Of a stretch of 52,171 nt of DNA, positions 7,981 to 15,022 are shown piece by piece. This stretch comes from JAWXUD01 sp044432945. Its GTDB lineage: Bacteria > Cyanobacteriota > Vampirovibrionia > Gastranaerophilales > Gastranaerophilaceae. The translations under genes and the position numbers were made by a program. Location of the stretch: assembly GCA_044432945.1 (NCBI GenBank), contig JAWXUD010000012.1, positions 1-52,171 of the forward strand, written 5' to 3'. The notes under the pieces are model-generated. The model had not been told where the DNA came from. It was given only the letters and a program-made list of their open reading frames with translations, and made no database searches. How positions within the stretch are numbered: position 1 is the first letter of the stretch; the number at the start of each line of letters is the position of its first letter.

Positions 7981-8539
7981 ATGACTAACATAAATTTTGG
8001 TGCAAGCCTCATAAACAGACCTAATATAAAAAAGCTCTCTAACGGCAATTATATCAATACAAAAGCTAATTTTGTAGAACTAAGTTGTTCTAAAAACATT
8101 CAAGAAAATGTAGATGATAAAAAAGCAATAACTGAACTACGAGCAAAATGGTTAACACCATTTTCAAGTAATATAAATAAGGAAATCAACCAACCACAAA
8201 TACCATCTAAAGTGCATTTTTACGCATTGACGACACAACGCAAAAACCTTAAAAAACTTGACCCAGACGAGATTTTAGCCATAGCAAAATACATTCAAGA
8301 GCCAAAAGAACGAGATTATTTAAGCTTATTGCAAGTAAACCCGCAATACACGAGTACAAATTCAATATCACAAAGCAAATACAGACATTGCGGAAAAGCT
8401 ATGCGACTCATTCAAAGTAATATCAAAAAATAAAGGTATCGATGTGCTATCAACCGCTCAATCCAGAGATTTTTATTACAAAAACGGATTTATGACAAAT
8501 ACTTTCTTCGATAGCTTCACTTTACACTGGGATAAATAA
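7981..8539 (+). pseudogene. Frameshifted GNAT-like acetyltransferase remnant
   Basis: The first frame runs 7981-8433 (150 residues) and stops just after YRHCGKAMRLIQSNIKK. The +1 frame then continues without interruption as KGIDVLSTAQSRDFYYKNGF to a TAA at 8537-8539. Joined, the end reads like the C-terminal half of a GNAT N-acetyltransferase: a G-x-G-K-like acetyl-CoA loop region, then 'R-x-FYxxxGF'. The break is at a run of six A (8425-8430); five A would restore one frame of about 185 codons. It may be a pseudogene, an assembly error or a slippage site. The N-terminal part is not recognisable, and no good Shine-Dalgarno precedes the ATG. Confidence 0.6.
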
Positions 8540-8549
8540 CCAACAAATC

Positions 8550-8753
8550 CTAATCGATAGTTATACTACCGCCAGTTTGTTCGATGATTTTATACAATAA
8601 TTTCACACTAGGAAAAGTAACGCCTCGCTCAATTTCTGATAAATGCTCACGTGATATGCACAATAACATAGCAAGCTTTACTTGCGTATATTTCTTAGAT
8701 ATTCGCAAAGCTTTAATCTGTTTTCCTATTTTAAGAAAATTATTATTTGACAT
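8550..8753 (-). CDS. Small XRE-family DNA-binding regulator
   Basis: Encodes 67 residues that are almost entirely one Cro/C1-type helix-turn-helix: IGKQIKALRISKKYTQVKLAMLLCISREHLSEIERGVTFPS-type sequence, with the recognition helix around ISREHLSEIE. No effector domain is present. It is transcribed divergently from the unknown gene at 8839 with an 85-base gap, so it probably regulates itself and that gene. No convincing Shine-Dalgarno precedes its ATG. Confidence 0.85.
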   Translation of the reverse strand: MSNNNFLKIGKQIKALRISKKYTQVKLAMLLCISREHLSEIERGVTFPSVKLLYKIIEQTGGSITID

Positions 8754-8838
8754 ACTAAATATTTTCTCATATTATTAGCCCTGCAATGCAAGATTAAATC
8801 CTGCATTGGCAATCAAAGGAAATCCAAGGAGGTAATTT

Positions 8839-9099
8839 ATGACATTCGAACACGATATTTTCACTTTCAGGCAAATTGCTAGCTATTCAAAAAAACTAAA
8901 CAAAAATTTTAAAGAGCTTCTTGAGATACTAAGACAAGACCCCGATGTTGAATTAGATGACGTAATATCAGTTTTGACAAGAATGTACTTTGCAAACATT
9001 GTAATAAATGACTGGATACAAAAAGATCATCAAGGGTTTAAAAAAGCATGCAGAAAAGTGGGCTTAAAAATGTCTCAAGCCCACACTAATAAATTATAA
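8839..9099 (+). CDS. Unknown 86-residue protein
   Basis: Not recognised. A strong AAGGAGG Shine-Dalgarno, eight bases before the ATG, supports it as a real gene. The protein appears mainly alpha-helical (FRQIASYSKKLNKNFKELLEIL, then VISVLTRMYFANIVINDWIQ), with an acidic centre (DPDVELDD) and a basic C-terminus. It has no signal peptide or membrane segment. It is divergent from an XRE regulator and ends seven bases before the convergent cobO. The pairing would fit a regulated accessory gene or a toxin-antitoxin-like pair, but no toxin motif is visible. Confidence 0.65.
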   Translation: MTFEHDIFTFRQIASYSKKLNKNFKELLEILRQDPDVELDDVISVLTRMYFANIVINDWIQKDHQGFKKACRKVGLKMSQAHTNKL

Positions 9100-9106
9100 A
9101 TAATAC

Positions 9107-9640
9107 CTAATATTCAATACCCTGACGAGCCATAACTCCAGTGTCAAAATAATGTTTGATTGGCTTCATCTCAGTAACAAGATGAGCAAGAGCTTTCAAT
9201 TCAGGGTGAGCATAACGCCCTGTCAAAACGATTTCAAGATGTTCAGGCTTGTTTAAAAGCGTTTCTTTTACATCACTAACCTTAATCATATTCATTGAAG
9301 TGCAGATATTAATTTCATCTAAAATAATAAGCTGATATTCGTTTGAATTAATAGCTTCCTTAGCGAATTCCCAACCTTTTTTAGCTTCTTTATAATCGTC
9401 CATGCTTACGTTATGAGAATAACAAACTCTATCCATACCGAATTGAACAACATCAAGATTTGGCAAAAATTTCGAAGACGAAGCGATCTCACCATAAGAA
9501 GTCGCACTATCACCTTTAGTAAACTGGATAACTAAAACTTTCCAACCATGCCCTAAAGCTCTTAAAGCAAGCCCTAATGAAGCAGTAGTTTTTCCTTTTC
9601 CGTCACCTGTATAAATCTGTATATACCCATGCTCTAACAT
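9107..9640 (-). CDS. cobO: Cob(I)yrinic acid a,c-diamide adenosyltransferase
   Basis: Encodes 177 residues. The N-terminal P-loop GDGKGKTTASLGLALRALGHG, the VLVIQFTKG block and the later LIILDEINI and VLTGR motifs identify the CobO/BtuR/CobA adenosyltransferase family. The family transfers the 5'-deoxyadenosyl group of ATP to corrinoids. It starts after a GGAGG Shine-Dalgarno. No other cobalamin genes lie nearby and no cobalamin riboswitch was seen upstream, so it may serve corrinoid salvage. Confidence 0.93.
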   Translation of the reverse strand: MLEHGYIQIYTGDGKGKTTASLGLALRALGHGWKVLVIQFTKGDSATSYGEIASSSKFLPNLDVVQFGMDRVCYSHNVSMDDYKEAKKGWEFAKEAINSNEYQLIILDEINICTSMNMIKVSDVKETLLNKPEHLEIVLTGRYAHPELKALAHLVTEMKPIKHYFDTGVMARQGIEY

Positions 9641-9682
9641 TATCCATTACCTCCGATAATAAAAACTAGTTTCATCAACCTA

Positions 9683-9692
9683 ATTATACCAA
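9683..9692 (-). promoter_or_regulatory. Extended -10 promoter for cobO
   Basis: The minus strand reads TTGGTATAAT, a perfect TATAAT preceded by the TGn extension, about 42 bases before the cobO start. No good -35 is seen, as is common for extended -10 promoters. Confidence 0.5.
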
Positions 9693-9739
9693 TATTTAGT
9701 TATTTTTTAATCACTCTTTAGGTTGAGTTCCATACTGTG

Positions 9740-10231
9740 CAAAAGATTGAAATCTTTTAATATTAAATAAATCGTCCCAAAATATTTTCACGTTCAAGAT
9801 GTTTACTCATACTATTCCTAAAATAAAACAAAAGATACATTTATTTCATAAGCATGCTCTTTTTTTTACAATTAAATTTAGGTAAAAAATACAAACCGTG
9901 AATTAGTGTAATTTTACACTTAATAATTCCTCAAAAAAATTGTTACAATCATTTTGTAACAATTCATTCACAAACTATTGCAAAGTCCTGAAACTATTGC
10001 AACCATTGACGTTCTGACATGTGAAGTTTTGTTACGGTTTTTAGAATTTATGTTATTTTCCTCTCAAAGCTGGGAATAATATATATGAGGGAACAATTAA
10101 TTTTTCACAAATATTAGAAAAGGGATTTTTAATAAATCCTACATTAATTTATTCTTATTTTCACCCAATCACACCCCAACTAATCGGCATCTATCTACCA
10201 ATGTAAACTTTTGTAACGGATGAGGATATTT
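9740..10231. other. Long intergenic region with inverted repeats
   Basis: About 490 bases without a convincing gene. It holds an 8-bp inverted repeat with a 2-base spacer (9741-9748 with 9751-9758) and an 11-bp inverted repeat centred on TTGTTACAA (9938-9948 with 9954-9964, 5-base spacer). Related TTTTGTTAC and TTTTGTAAC words occur near 10027 and 10207. These could be operators or hairpins in the 5' region of the plus-strand transcript. I see no known riboswitch or RNA family. Confidence 0.4.
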
Positions 10232-10300
10232 ATGAAATCGAGAACTACCAGATGTTTTTATATTATTAAGATAAAAAATAGAGAGAGTACGAAAAAATGA
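10232..10300 (+). CDS. Possible 22-residue leader peptide
   Basis: A short frame (ATG at 10232, stop TGA at 10298-10300) encodes MKSRTTRCFYIIKIKNREST followed by KK. Its stop overlaps the ATG of the next gene in an ATGA arrangement, which suggests translational coupling. A GAGG sequence lies about 7 bases upstream. It is basic with no recognisable domain. It could also be chance, since short frames are common in AT-rich DNA. Confidence 0.35.
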   Translation: MKSRTTRCFYIIKIKNRESTKK

Positions 10301-11778
10301 CACCTACGACAGCTACAAAAGCTGGCATGCCAGCCATAAACAGCTCAGCTATCAAAGTCGCCCTAAGCTCAAAAGCAGCGGGTAACGTTAGTCGTGCTAC
10401 ATTAAGCAATCCGTACTCAAAAACTGGTTCTTTATTTAATACTTCTTGGAAATCAGCCTCAACCCCAACTGCGACAAAATCGGCATTATTTAACAGCAAC
10501 ATGAAATTGTATGGTGGTAATGATTTTTCATCAATAAGATATCAAGCAAACAGTCGCACTCAAACAAGCTTTGTATCACCAAAATTCAAAAACCAAAATA
10601 CTTCATCATCAGGTACGCAATATGCACAATCAAGTAACAATAATTGGCAAAGTTATCTTCAAGGCGGAATGAGTAATATTGCTAAATTAAACCAAGCACA
10701 AAGCACACAAAACAACCCTGCTTCAAATGTTAAAATAGTGTCAAATAATAACACTACATCAACATCAGATGCTTCATCTAGCATTTCTGGCATGAAAGAC
10801 GCAACAGACTCTACTTCATTACGCACTGCAATGAGCGAAGCTCAAACACTTATGGATTCTAAACAAAGTACACTTGATGGCCTTGATTTAAGCAATCTAG
10901 AAACTAAATCAACCGAAGCAACTAATAATTTAACTGAGTTAAAAACAACAGTAAGTAATCAAACAAAAGCCGTGCAAGATCAAGAACAAACAATTAGTGA
11001 TTTAACAGGAAATGTTACTGATGCTACCAGCAAAAAAAGTGACGTTCAACAATCATATAACAGTTGTGTTTCTGATGTATCCTCAAAAGAATTTACTGTA
11101 ACACAAGCTGGAGCAGGTGTCACGAGTGCAGAGAATAACCTAACTACTGCAAAAGCTTCTGGAGATCCAACAGCTATAGCAAGTGCTGAAACTGCATTAG
11201 CAAGTGCTAAAACTACATTAGCAAGTGCCGAAACTGCATTAGAACAAGCCGAACAAAAACGTGATGACGCACAAATAACACTAACTGATGCTACAACGAA
11301 ACTAACAGATGCTGAAAATGCAAAAAAATCCGCAGAAGATGAACTAGCAACACTGCAAGACACTCTTGAAGCAAGCCAAAAAGATCAGACTGAGGCTGAA
11401 GGAGTTGTCACTGAATACGAAGAAGCAAAAACACAAAGTGAAACATTGACCAAAGAAATTGCAAATATTAAAAAAGAATATGACTCTGCAACAACACGTT
11501 TAGAAAAATACGAAAATAGTGATAGTGAATACGTATCTGATAATAAAGAAAAATATGTCAGTGGCAAACTAAACGATAAAAAAACTGAAAAATACGAAGC
11601 TGCACAAACTAAAGTTGATATTACTAGAACTTTGACTCTTAACGCAATTGGAACAACTAGTGCAGGAGAATTAAGACAAGGTACTAATACAATCACTGGC
11701 AAACCTATTTATATGATTGGAACTAGCGTTATAACCGAAACACAATACAATGCAGAGCTTGCTAAAGTTAACACATAA
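10297..11778 (+). CDS. Alanine/threonine-rich coiled-coil protein of unknown function
   Basis: Encodes 493 residues. Not recognised as a family. Residues 1-190 are low-complexity (Ser, Thr, Asn, Gln, Ala) and residues about 190-410 form a long predicted coiled coil with heptads, including three near-identical 7-residue repeats (ASAETAL/ASAKTTL/ASAETAL). The last about 70 residues look globular. There is no signal peptide or membrane anchor. The ATG overlaps the stop of a possible 22-codon frame. A structural, filament or surface role is inference; the composition resembles phage tail-fibre and adhesin stalks. Confidence 0.75.
   Translation: MTPTTATKAGMPAINSSAIKVALSSKAAGNVSRATLSNPYSKTGSLFNTSWKSASTPTATKSALFNSNMKLYGGNDFSSIRYQANSRTQTSFVSPKFKNQNTSSSGTQYAQSSNNNWQSYLQGGMSNIAKLNQAQSTQNNPASNVKIVSNNNTTSTSDASSSISGMKDATDSTSLRTAMSEAQTLMDSKQSTLDGLDLSNLETKSTEATNNLTELKTTVSNQTKAVQDQEQTISDLTGNVTDATSKKSDVQQSYNSCVSDVSSKEFTVTQAGAGVTSAENNLTTAKASGDPTAIASAETALASAKTTLASAETALEQAEQKRDDAQITLTDATTKLTDAENAKKSAEDELATLQDTLEASQKDQTEAEGVVTEYEEAKTQSETLTKEIANIKKEYDSATTRLEKYENSDSEYVSDNKEKYVSGKLNDKKTEKYEAAQTKVDITRTLTLNAIGTTSAGELRQGTNTITGKPIYMIGTSVITETQYNAELAKVNT
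11179..11241 (+). repeat. Three 21-bp tandem repeats within the coiled-coil gene
   Basis: Three consecutive 21-base units (11179-11199, 11200-11220, 11221-11241) of the type GCAAGTGCTGAAACTGCATT differ at only a few positions. Each encodes one coiled-coil heptad, so unit gain or loss would change rod length in frame. Confidence 0.8.
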
Positions 11779-11856
11779 ATTTACAATCGTAACAAAAAAC
11801 TTTACTTTTAATTATCAGCATAATAATATATATTTATAGACAGCATTGTCAACTCG

Positions 11857-11887
11857 AAAAAAGAACGGTCACCCCGTTCTTTTTTTT
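11857..11887 (+). terminator. Intrinsic terminator upstream of rimP
   Basis: AAAAAAGAACGG (11857-11868) pairs with CCGTTCTTTTTT (11874 onward) around a 5-base loop and runs into a T-tract to 11887. It lies about 80 bases after the coiled-coil gene and about 58 before rimP. It may end the former or attenuate the rimP-nusA leader. Confidence 0.8.
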
Positions 11888-11944
11888 CACAAAAGCTCTA
11901 AAAACAATGCTGGCATGGGTTTTACAATCACACAAGGAATTATT

Positions 11945-12427
11945 ATGAAACAAGAGATTAATAGACACGAAATTCTTGAAAAAATTACTCCGTTAATAGA
12001 AAACACTGCTATTAGATTTAATGTAGTGCCTATTGAAATAGAATTTGTCAAAGAAAATCACCGCTGGTTTTTACGCATTTATCTTTATTCAAAAGAAAAA
12101 GATATAACGCTCGAAGATTGTGGAAACGTCACTCGTAGCTTATTTGATTTTTTAGATGAACTAATTCCTGTCAAATATTACTTAGAAGTTTCTTCTCCTG
12201 GGTTAGAGCGTAAGTTTAAATCTGATAAAGAATTTGTTATATTTCAAGGACGCAGAATTAGCCTAAAACTTAAACAGCCACTCGATGGTGAAGAAGAAAA
12301 AATATTTAAAGGTGAAATCCTTGACTTTGACGAAAACGAAGGGCTAAAATTCTTCCGATTTGATGATGGTCAAGAATTACAAATCCCTAAAGACAAAATT
12401 CAATCAGCAAAATTATATATAGATTAA
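11945..12427 (+). CDS. rimP: Ribosome maturation factor RimP
   Basis: An open frame extends back to 11846, but that part crosses the terminator hairpin. The ATG at 11945, with AAGGA upstream, gives MKQEINRHEILEKITPLIEN and 160 residues, the normal RimP size. The motif YYLEVSSPGLERKF is diagnostic, and the C-terminal SH3-like domain follows. RimP assists 30S maturation. It precedes nusA by 46 bases, the conserved rimP-nusA arrangement. Confidence 0.93.
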   Translation: MKQEINRHEILEKITPLIENTAIRFNVVPIEIEFVKENHRWFLRIYLYSKEKDITLEDCGNVTRSLFDFLDELIPVKYYLEVSSPGLERKFKSDKEFVIFQGRRISLKLKQPLDGEEEKIFKGEILDFDENEGLKFFRFDDGQELQIPKDKIQSAKLYID

Positions 12428-12473
12428 TAAACAAAAATACAAAATAAAGTACATAAAATGAAAGGGCAAAAAT

Positions 12474-13772
12474 ATGATTAAAATTGGAACAGCACTTTTT
12501 GAAGCTTGCGAACAACTAGAACGTGAAAGAGGAATCTCTAAAGAAATTTTAGTTTCTTCATTATGCGATGCAATGGTTGCAGCTTACAAAAGACACATGG
12601 CTATCAAAGAAGCAACTAACATCGAAGCGTTTTTAGACGAACAAACTGGTGAAATCGGCGTATTTAGATCAAAATTAGTCGTGGAAAACGGAGCTGTAGA
12701 GGACGAAGATGAACAAATATCTATCGCTGACGCTCAAGAAATCGTTGAAGACGTTGAAGCTGGAGATGAAATTAAAATCGAAGTTACTCCTGAACAATTT
12801 GGACGTATCGCAGCACAATCTGCTAAACAAGTTATCACACAACGTATTCGTGAAGCTGAAAGAAATTTAGTTCTTCAAGAGTTTGTTGATAAAAAAGGTA
12901 CATTGACAACTGGTATTATCCAACGTGTCGAAAACCGTAACGTAATGGTTAACATCGGAAAAACTGATGCGATTATGCCTCAAAAAGAACAAATCCCTGG
13001 CGAATACTACAAATCTGGCAACAGAATAAGAGTATTTGTCTTGAACGTAAAAGAAACTAACAGATTGCCACAAGTAATCGTTTCTCACGCTCACGCAGAA
13101 ATCGTTAGAGAATTGTTTGAACTAGAAGTCCCTGAAATTGAAGATGGTATCGTTGAAATTAAATCAATCTCTCGTGAAGCAGGATTTAGAACAAAAATCG
13201 CTGTTTGGTCAAATGACCCAGAAGTCGATAGCGTTGGAGCTTGCATAGGACCTCGTGGTGCTAGAATTCAAACAATTGTTGGTGAGTTGAAAAACGAAAA
13301 AATCGATATCGTTAGATACTCTGAAGACCCTGTTGAATACATCGTTAACGCACTATCTCCAGCTAGAGTTGTTTGCGTTGATATTTTAGCTGACGATGAA
13401 TACTCTCAAGAAGCAATGGTTGTTGTTCCTGATGATCAACTTTCACTAGCTATCGGTCGTGAAGGTCAAAACGTACGTTTAGCACACAAATTGACTGGTT
13501 GGAAAATCGACATCAAAAGCGTAACGCAAATGGAAAAAGTTGAAGCTGAAAACGCTGCCAACTTTGAACAACAAAACGAAGAAAACGTTGAATATTCTGA
13601 AACTAATTCTGAAATCGAAACTGAAGAAGAAATTATTGTTGATGAAATCGATGAAATCCACGAAGAAATTGAAGAAGAAATGAATCAACAAGTTGTTGAT
13701 GAAGAAGATTTCGCTTCTGAAGAAACTGGAGAAATAGAAGAAGCTGAAGAAACTTTTGAAATCGAAGAATAA
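12474..13772 (+). CDS. nusA: Transcription termination/antitermination factor NusA
   Basis: Encodes 432 residues. The N-terminal RNA-polymerase-binding domain (about 1-130), the S1 domain (about 135-200), and KH1 and KH2 domains (for example VGACIGPRGARIQTIVGELK and LAIGREGQNVRLAHKLTGW) are in order. The last about 75 residues are an extremely acidic Glu-rich tail rather than the AR repeats of enterobacteria. The usual downstream rnpM/ylxR-infB genes are absent, and a terminator follows 30 bases after the stop. It is co-transcribed with rimP. Confidence 0.96.
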   Translation: MIKIGTALFEACEQLERERGISKEILVSSLCDAMVAAYKRHMAIKEATNIEAFLDEQTGEIGVFRSKLVVENGAVEDEDEQISIADAQEIVEDVEAGDEIKIEVTPEQFGRIAAQSAKQVITQRIREAERNLVLQEFVDKKGTLTTGIIQRVENRNVMVNIGKTDAIMPQKEQIPGEYYKSGNRIRVFVLNVKETNRLPQVIVSHAHAEIVRELFELEVPEIEDGIVEIKSISREAGFRTKIAVWSNDPEVDSVGACIGPRGARIQTIVGELKNEKIDIVRYSEDPVEYIVNALSPARVVCVDILADDEYSQEAMVVVPDDQLSLAIGREGQNVRLAHKLTGWKIDIKSVTQMEKVEAENAANFEQQNEENVEYSETNSEIETEEEIIVDEIDEIHEEIEEEMNQQVVDEEDFASEETGEIEEAEETFEIEE

Positions 13773-13801
13773 TTGATAAATTATTTTATTAATAAAAAAA
13801 A

Positions 13802-13832
13802 CCCGCAAGCTCTACAGCAAGCGGGATTTTTT
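13802..13832 (+). terminator. Intrinsic terminator after nusA
   Basis: CCCGC (13802-13806) pairs with GCGGG (13821-13825), followed by ATTTTTT. It lies 30 bases after the nusA stop. An inner GC/GC pairing can extend the stem. Confidence 0.75.
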
Positions 13833-14101
13833 CTGCACCGCCACCTACCAAAACCCTCCCGCCCAAACCTCCACCAAAACTCCCGCCAAACTCCAGCCAA
13901 AACCCAATCGCCCCCCTCGCCGAAGGGTTACCGAAAGTTAACACTGACAAAAGATTAAGATATGTAACAGATAGCAAAAACCCTACTGTCACAATGCATT
14001 GCCCCAATCAAACATAATGACAAAATTCCAACTATGGCAATTTTTAAAGCACAAATACGTTTTTATCTATATAGGTAGATAAAATAGAAGGAATAACCAT
14101 T
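13833..14101. other. Intergenic region with a C-rich tract
   Basis: No gene is convincing here. From about 13836 to 13922 the plus strand is strongly C-rich with very few G, with units such as CTCCCGCC and CCAAAACCC. The minus strand therefore carries several GGG runs that could fold as a G-quadruplex. The remainder is AT-rich and leads to the Shine-Dalgarno AAGGAA of the next gene. Confidence 0.5.
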
Positions 14102-15013
14102 ATGACAACTATTCAAGGTGGTAGTATTAATCCAATTGAAAAATTGCAACTCTATGAAAACAACGGTATCGCTCCAGTGAATTTTCAAAATCCATCAAAT
14201 GCCCCAACATTTAATGGCAATTTAGCATACGATTCTTTTGAAAAAGAAGGAGCAAAACCATCTACTGGCAAAAATATCGCAGTAGGTACTGGTGTTACTT
14301 TAGCTATCGCATTAGCAGGTGACTTTTTATTAACAGGTGGCAAATATTCAAAGAAAATCTGGAAAAGTATTCGTGGTTTAGTTGACGATGCCGCAAAAAA
14401 AGGTGATGATGTTGTATCAAATTCAAAACCAGATAAATCTAGTGCCAAATCAAATAAAATAATAGAAAGAAATAAAGATAAATACTATATAGATAATGGA
14501 GAAGCCGCACGACAAAAAGTTAATGACGTCATCGAACACAATCCTGTACCTAATGTAAAACGAACAATTACAAACAATATAGAAGCCGAATGCATAGAAA
14601 ACATTGATACAACCAAAATGGTTCGTGGCAAACGTTATGCAAGAAATATGCAATCAAACGTTGTAACAGCTAAACAACAAGAAATCGCAAATAATAAAAT
14701 CAAATTCAAACCAGCAACAAAAGAACAAAACATAGCTATGCAACAAAGACATCAAGTAAATAAGCAACAACGAGCTGAATTAAATAGCATTGGTCAATCA
14801 AAAGATGGTGAAAAATTAACTCAATTACGAGAAAATGTTGTAACTTTAACTGCTTCAAAACCTATAACTAACGGCGTTTCCACGTTGAAAAACGGTGCTA
14901 AATGCACATACAAAGATGGTGAAGTTGTATTAATAAGATTTGCGGAAGGCAATGGTTTTAGAGAAATTAGCAAACCACAAAATATCGCAAAATATTTAAA
15001 CAAACATTCTTAG
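14102..15013 (+). CDS. Unknown protein with one membrane segment, paired with the GHKL/HExxH gene
   Basis: Encodes 303 residues; no family recognised. It starts after AAGGAATAACC. The N-terminus holds NAPTFNGNLAYDSFEKEG (about residues 34-51), followed by one hydrophobic segment at about 57-76 (NIAVGTGVTLAIALAGDFLL), then a long basic, Lys/Asn/Gln-rich and probably helical region, and a small C-terminal block (GAKCTYKDGEVVLIRFAEGN). The next gene has the same N-terminal plan and begins only nine bases downstream, so the two form an operon and may work together. The protein is likely membrane-anchored, with the orientation unknown. Confidence 0.7.
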   Translation: MTTIQGGSINPIEKLQLYENNGIAPVNFQNPSNAPTFNGNLAYDSFEKEGAKPSTGKNIAVGTGVTLAIALAGDFLLTGGKYSKKIWKSIRGLVDDAAKKGDDVVSNSKPDKSSAKSNKIIERNKDKYYIDNGEAARQKVNDVIEHNPVPNVKRTITNNIEAECIENIDTTKMVRGKRYARNMQSNVVTAKQQEIANNKIKFKPATKEQNIAMQQRHQVNKQQRAELNSIGQSKDGEKLTQLRENVVTLTASKPITNGVSTLKNGAKCTYKDGEVVLIRFAEGNGFREISKPQNIAKYLNKHS

Positions 15014-15022
15014 AGGTATTAT

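Noticed and set aside
8550..9099. Toxin-antitoxin call for the XRE gene and its divergent neighbour
   Set aside because: Toxin-antitoxin genes are usually co-directional, and the 86-residue protein shows no known toxin motif; kept only as a possibility in the annotation.
9641..9900. Cobalamin riboswitch upstream of cobO
   Set aside because: No B12-box-like GCCACTG or the expected multi-helix leader was found; the -10 element is only about 42 bases from the start codon.
11046..11702. Two long minus-strand frames opposite the coiled-coil gene
   Set aside because: They are mirror frames of alanine/threonine/serine-rich coding repeats, without ribosome-binding sites and with low-complexity products.
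13773..13958. Plus-strand reading frame immediately after nusA
   Set aside because: It begins at the nusA stop, runs through the terminator hairpin and the C-rich tract, and has no ribosome-binding site or sensible protein character.
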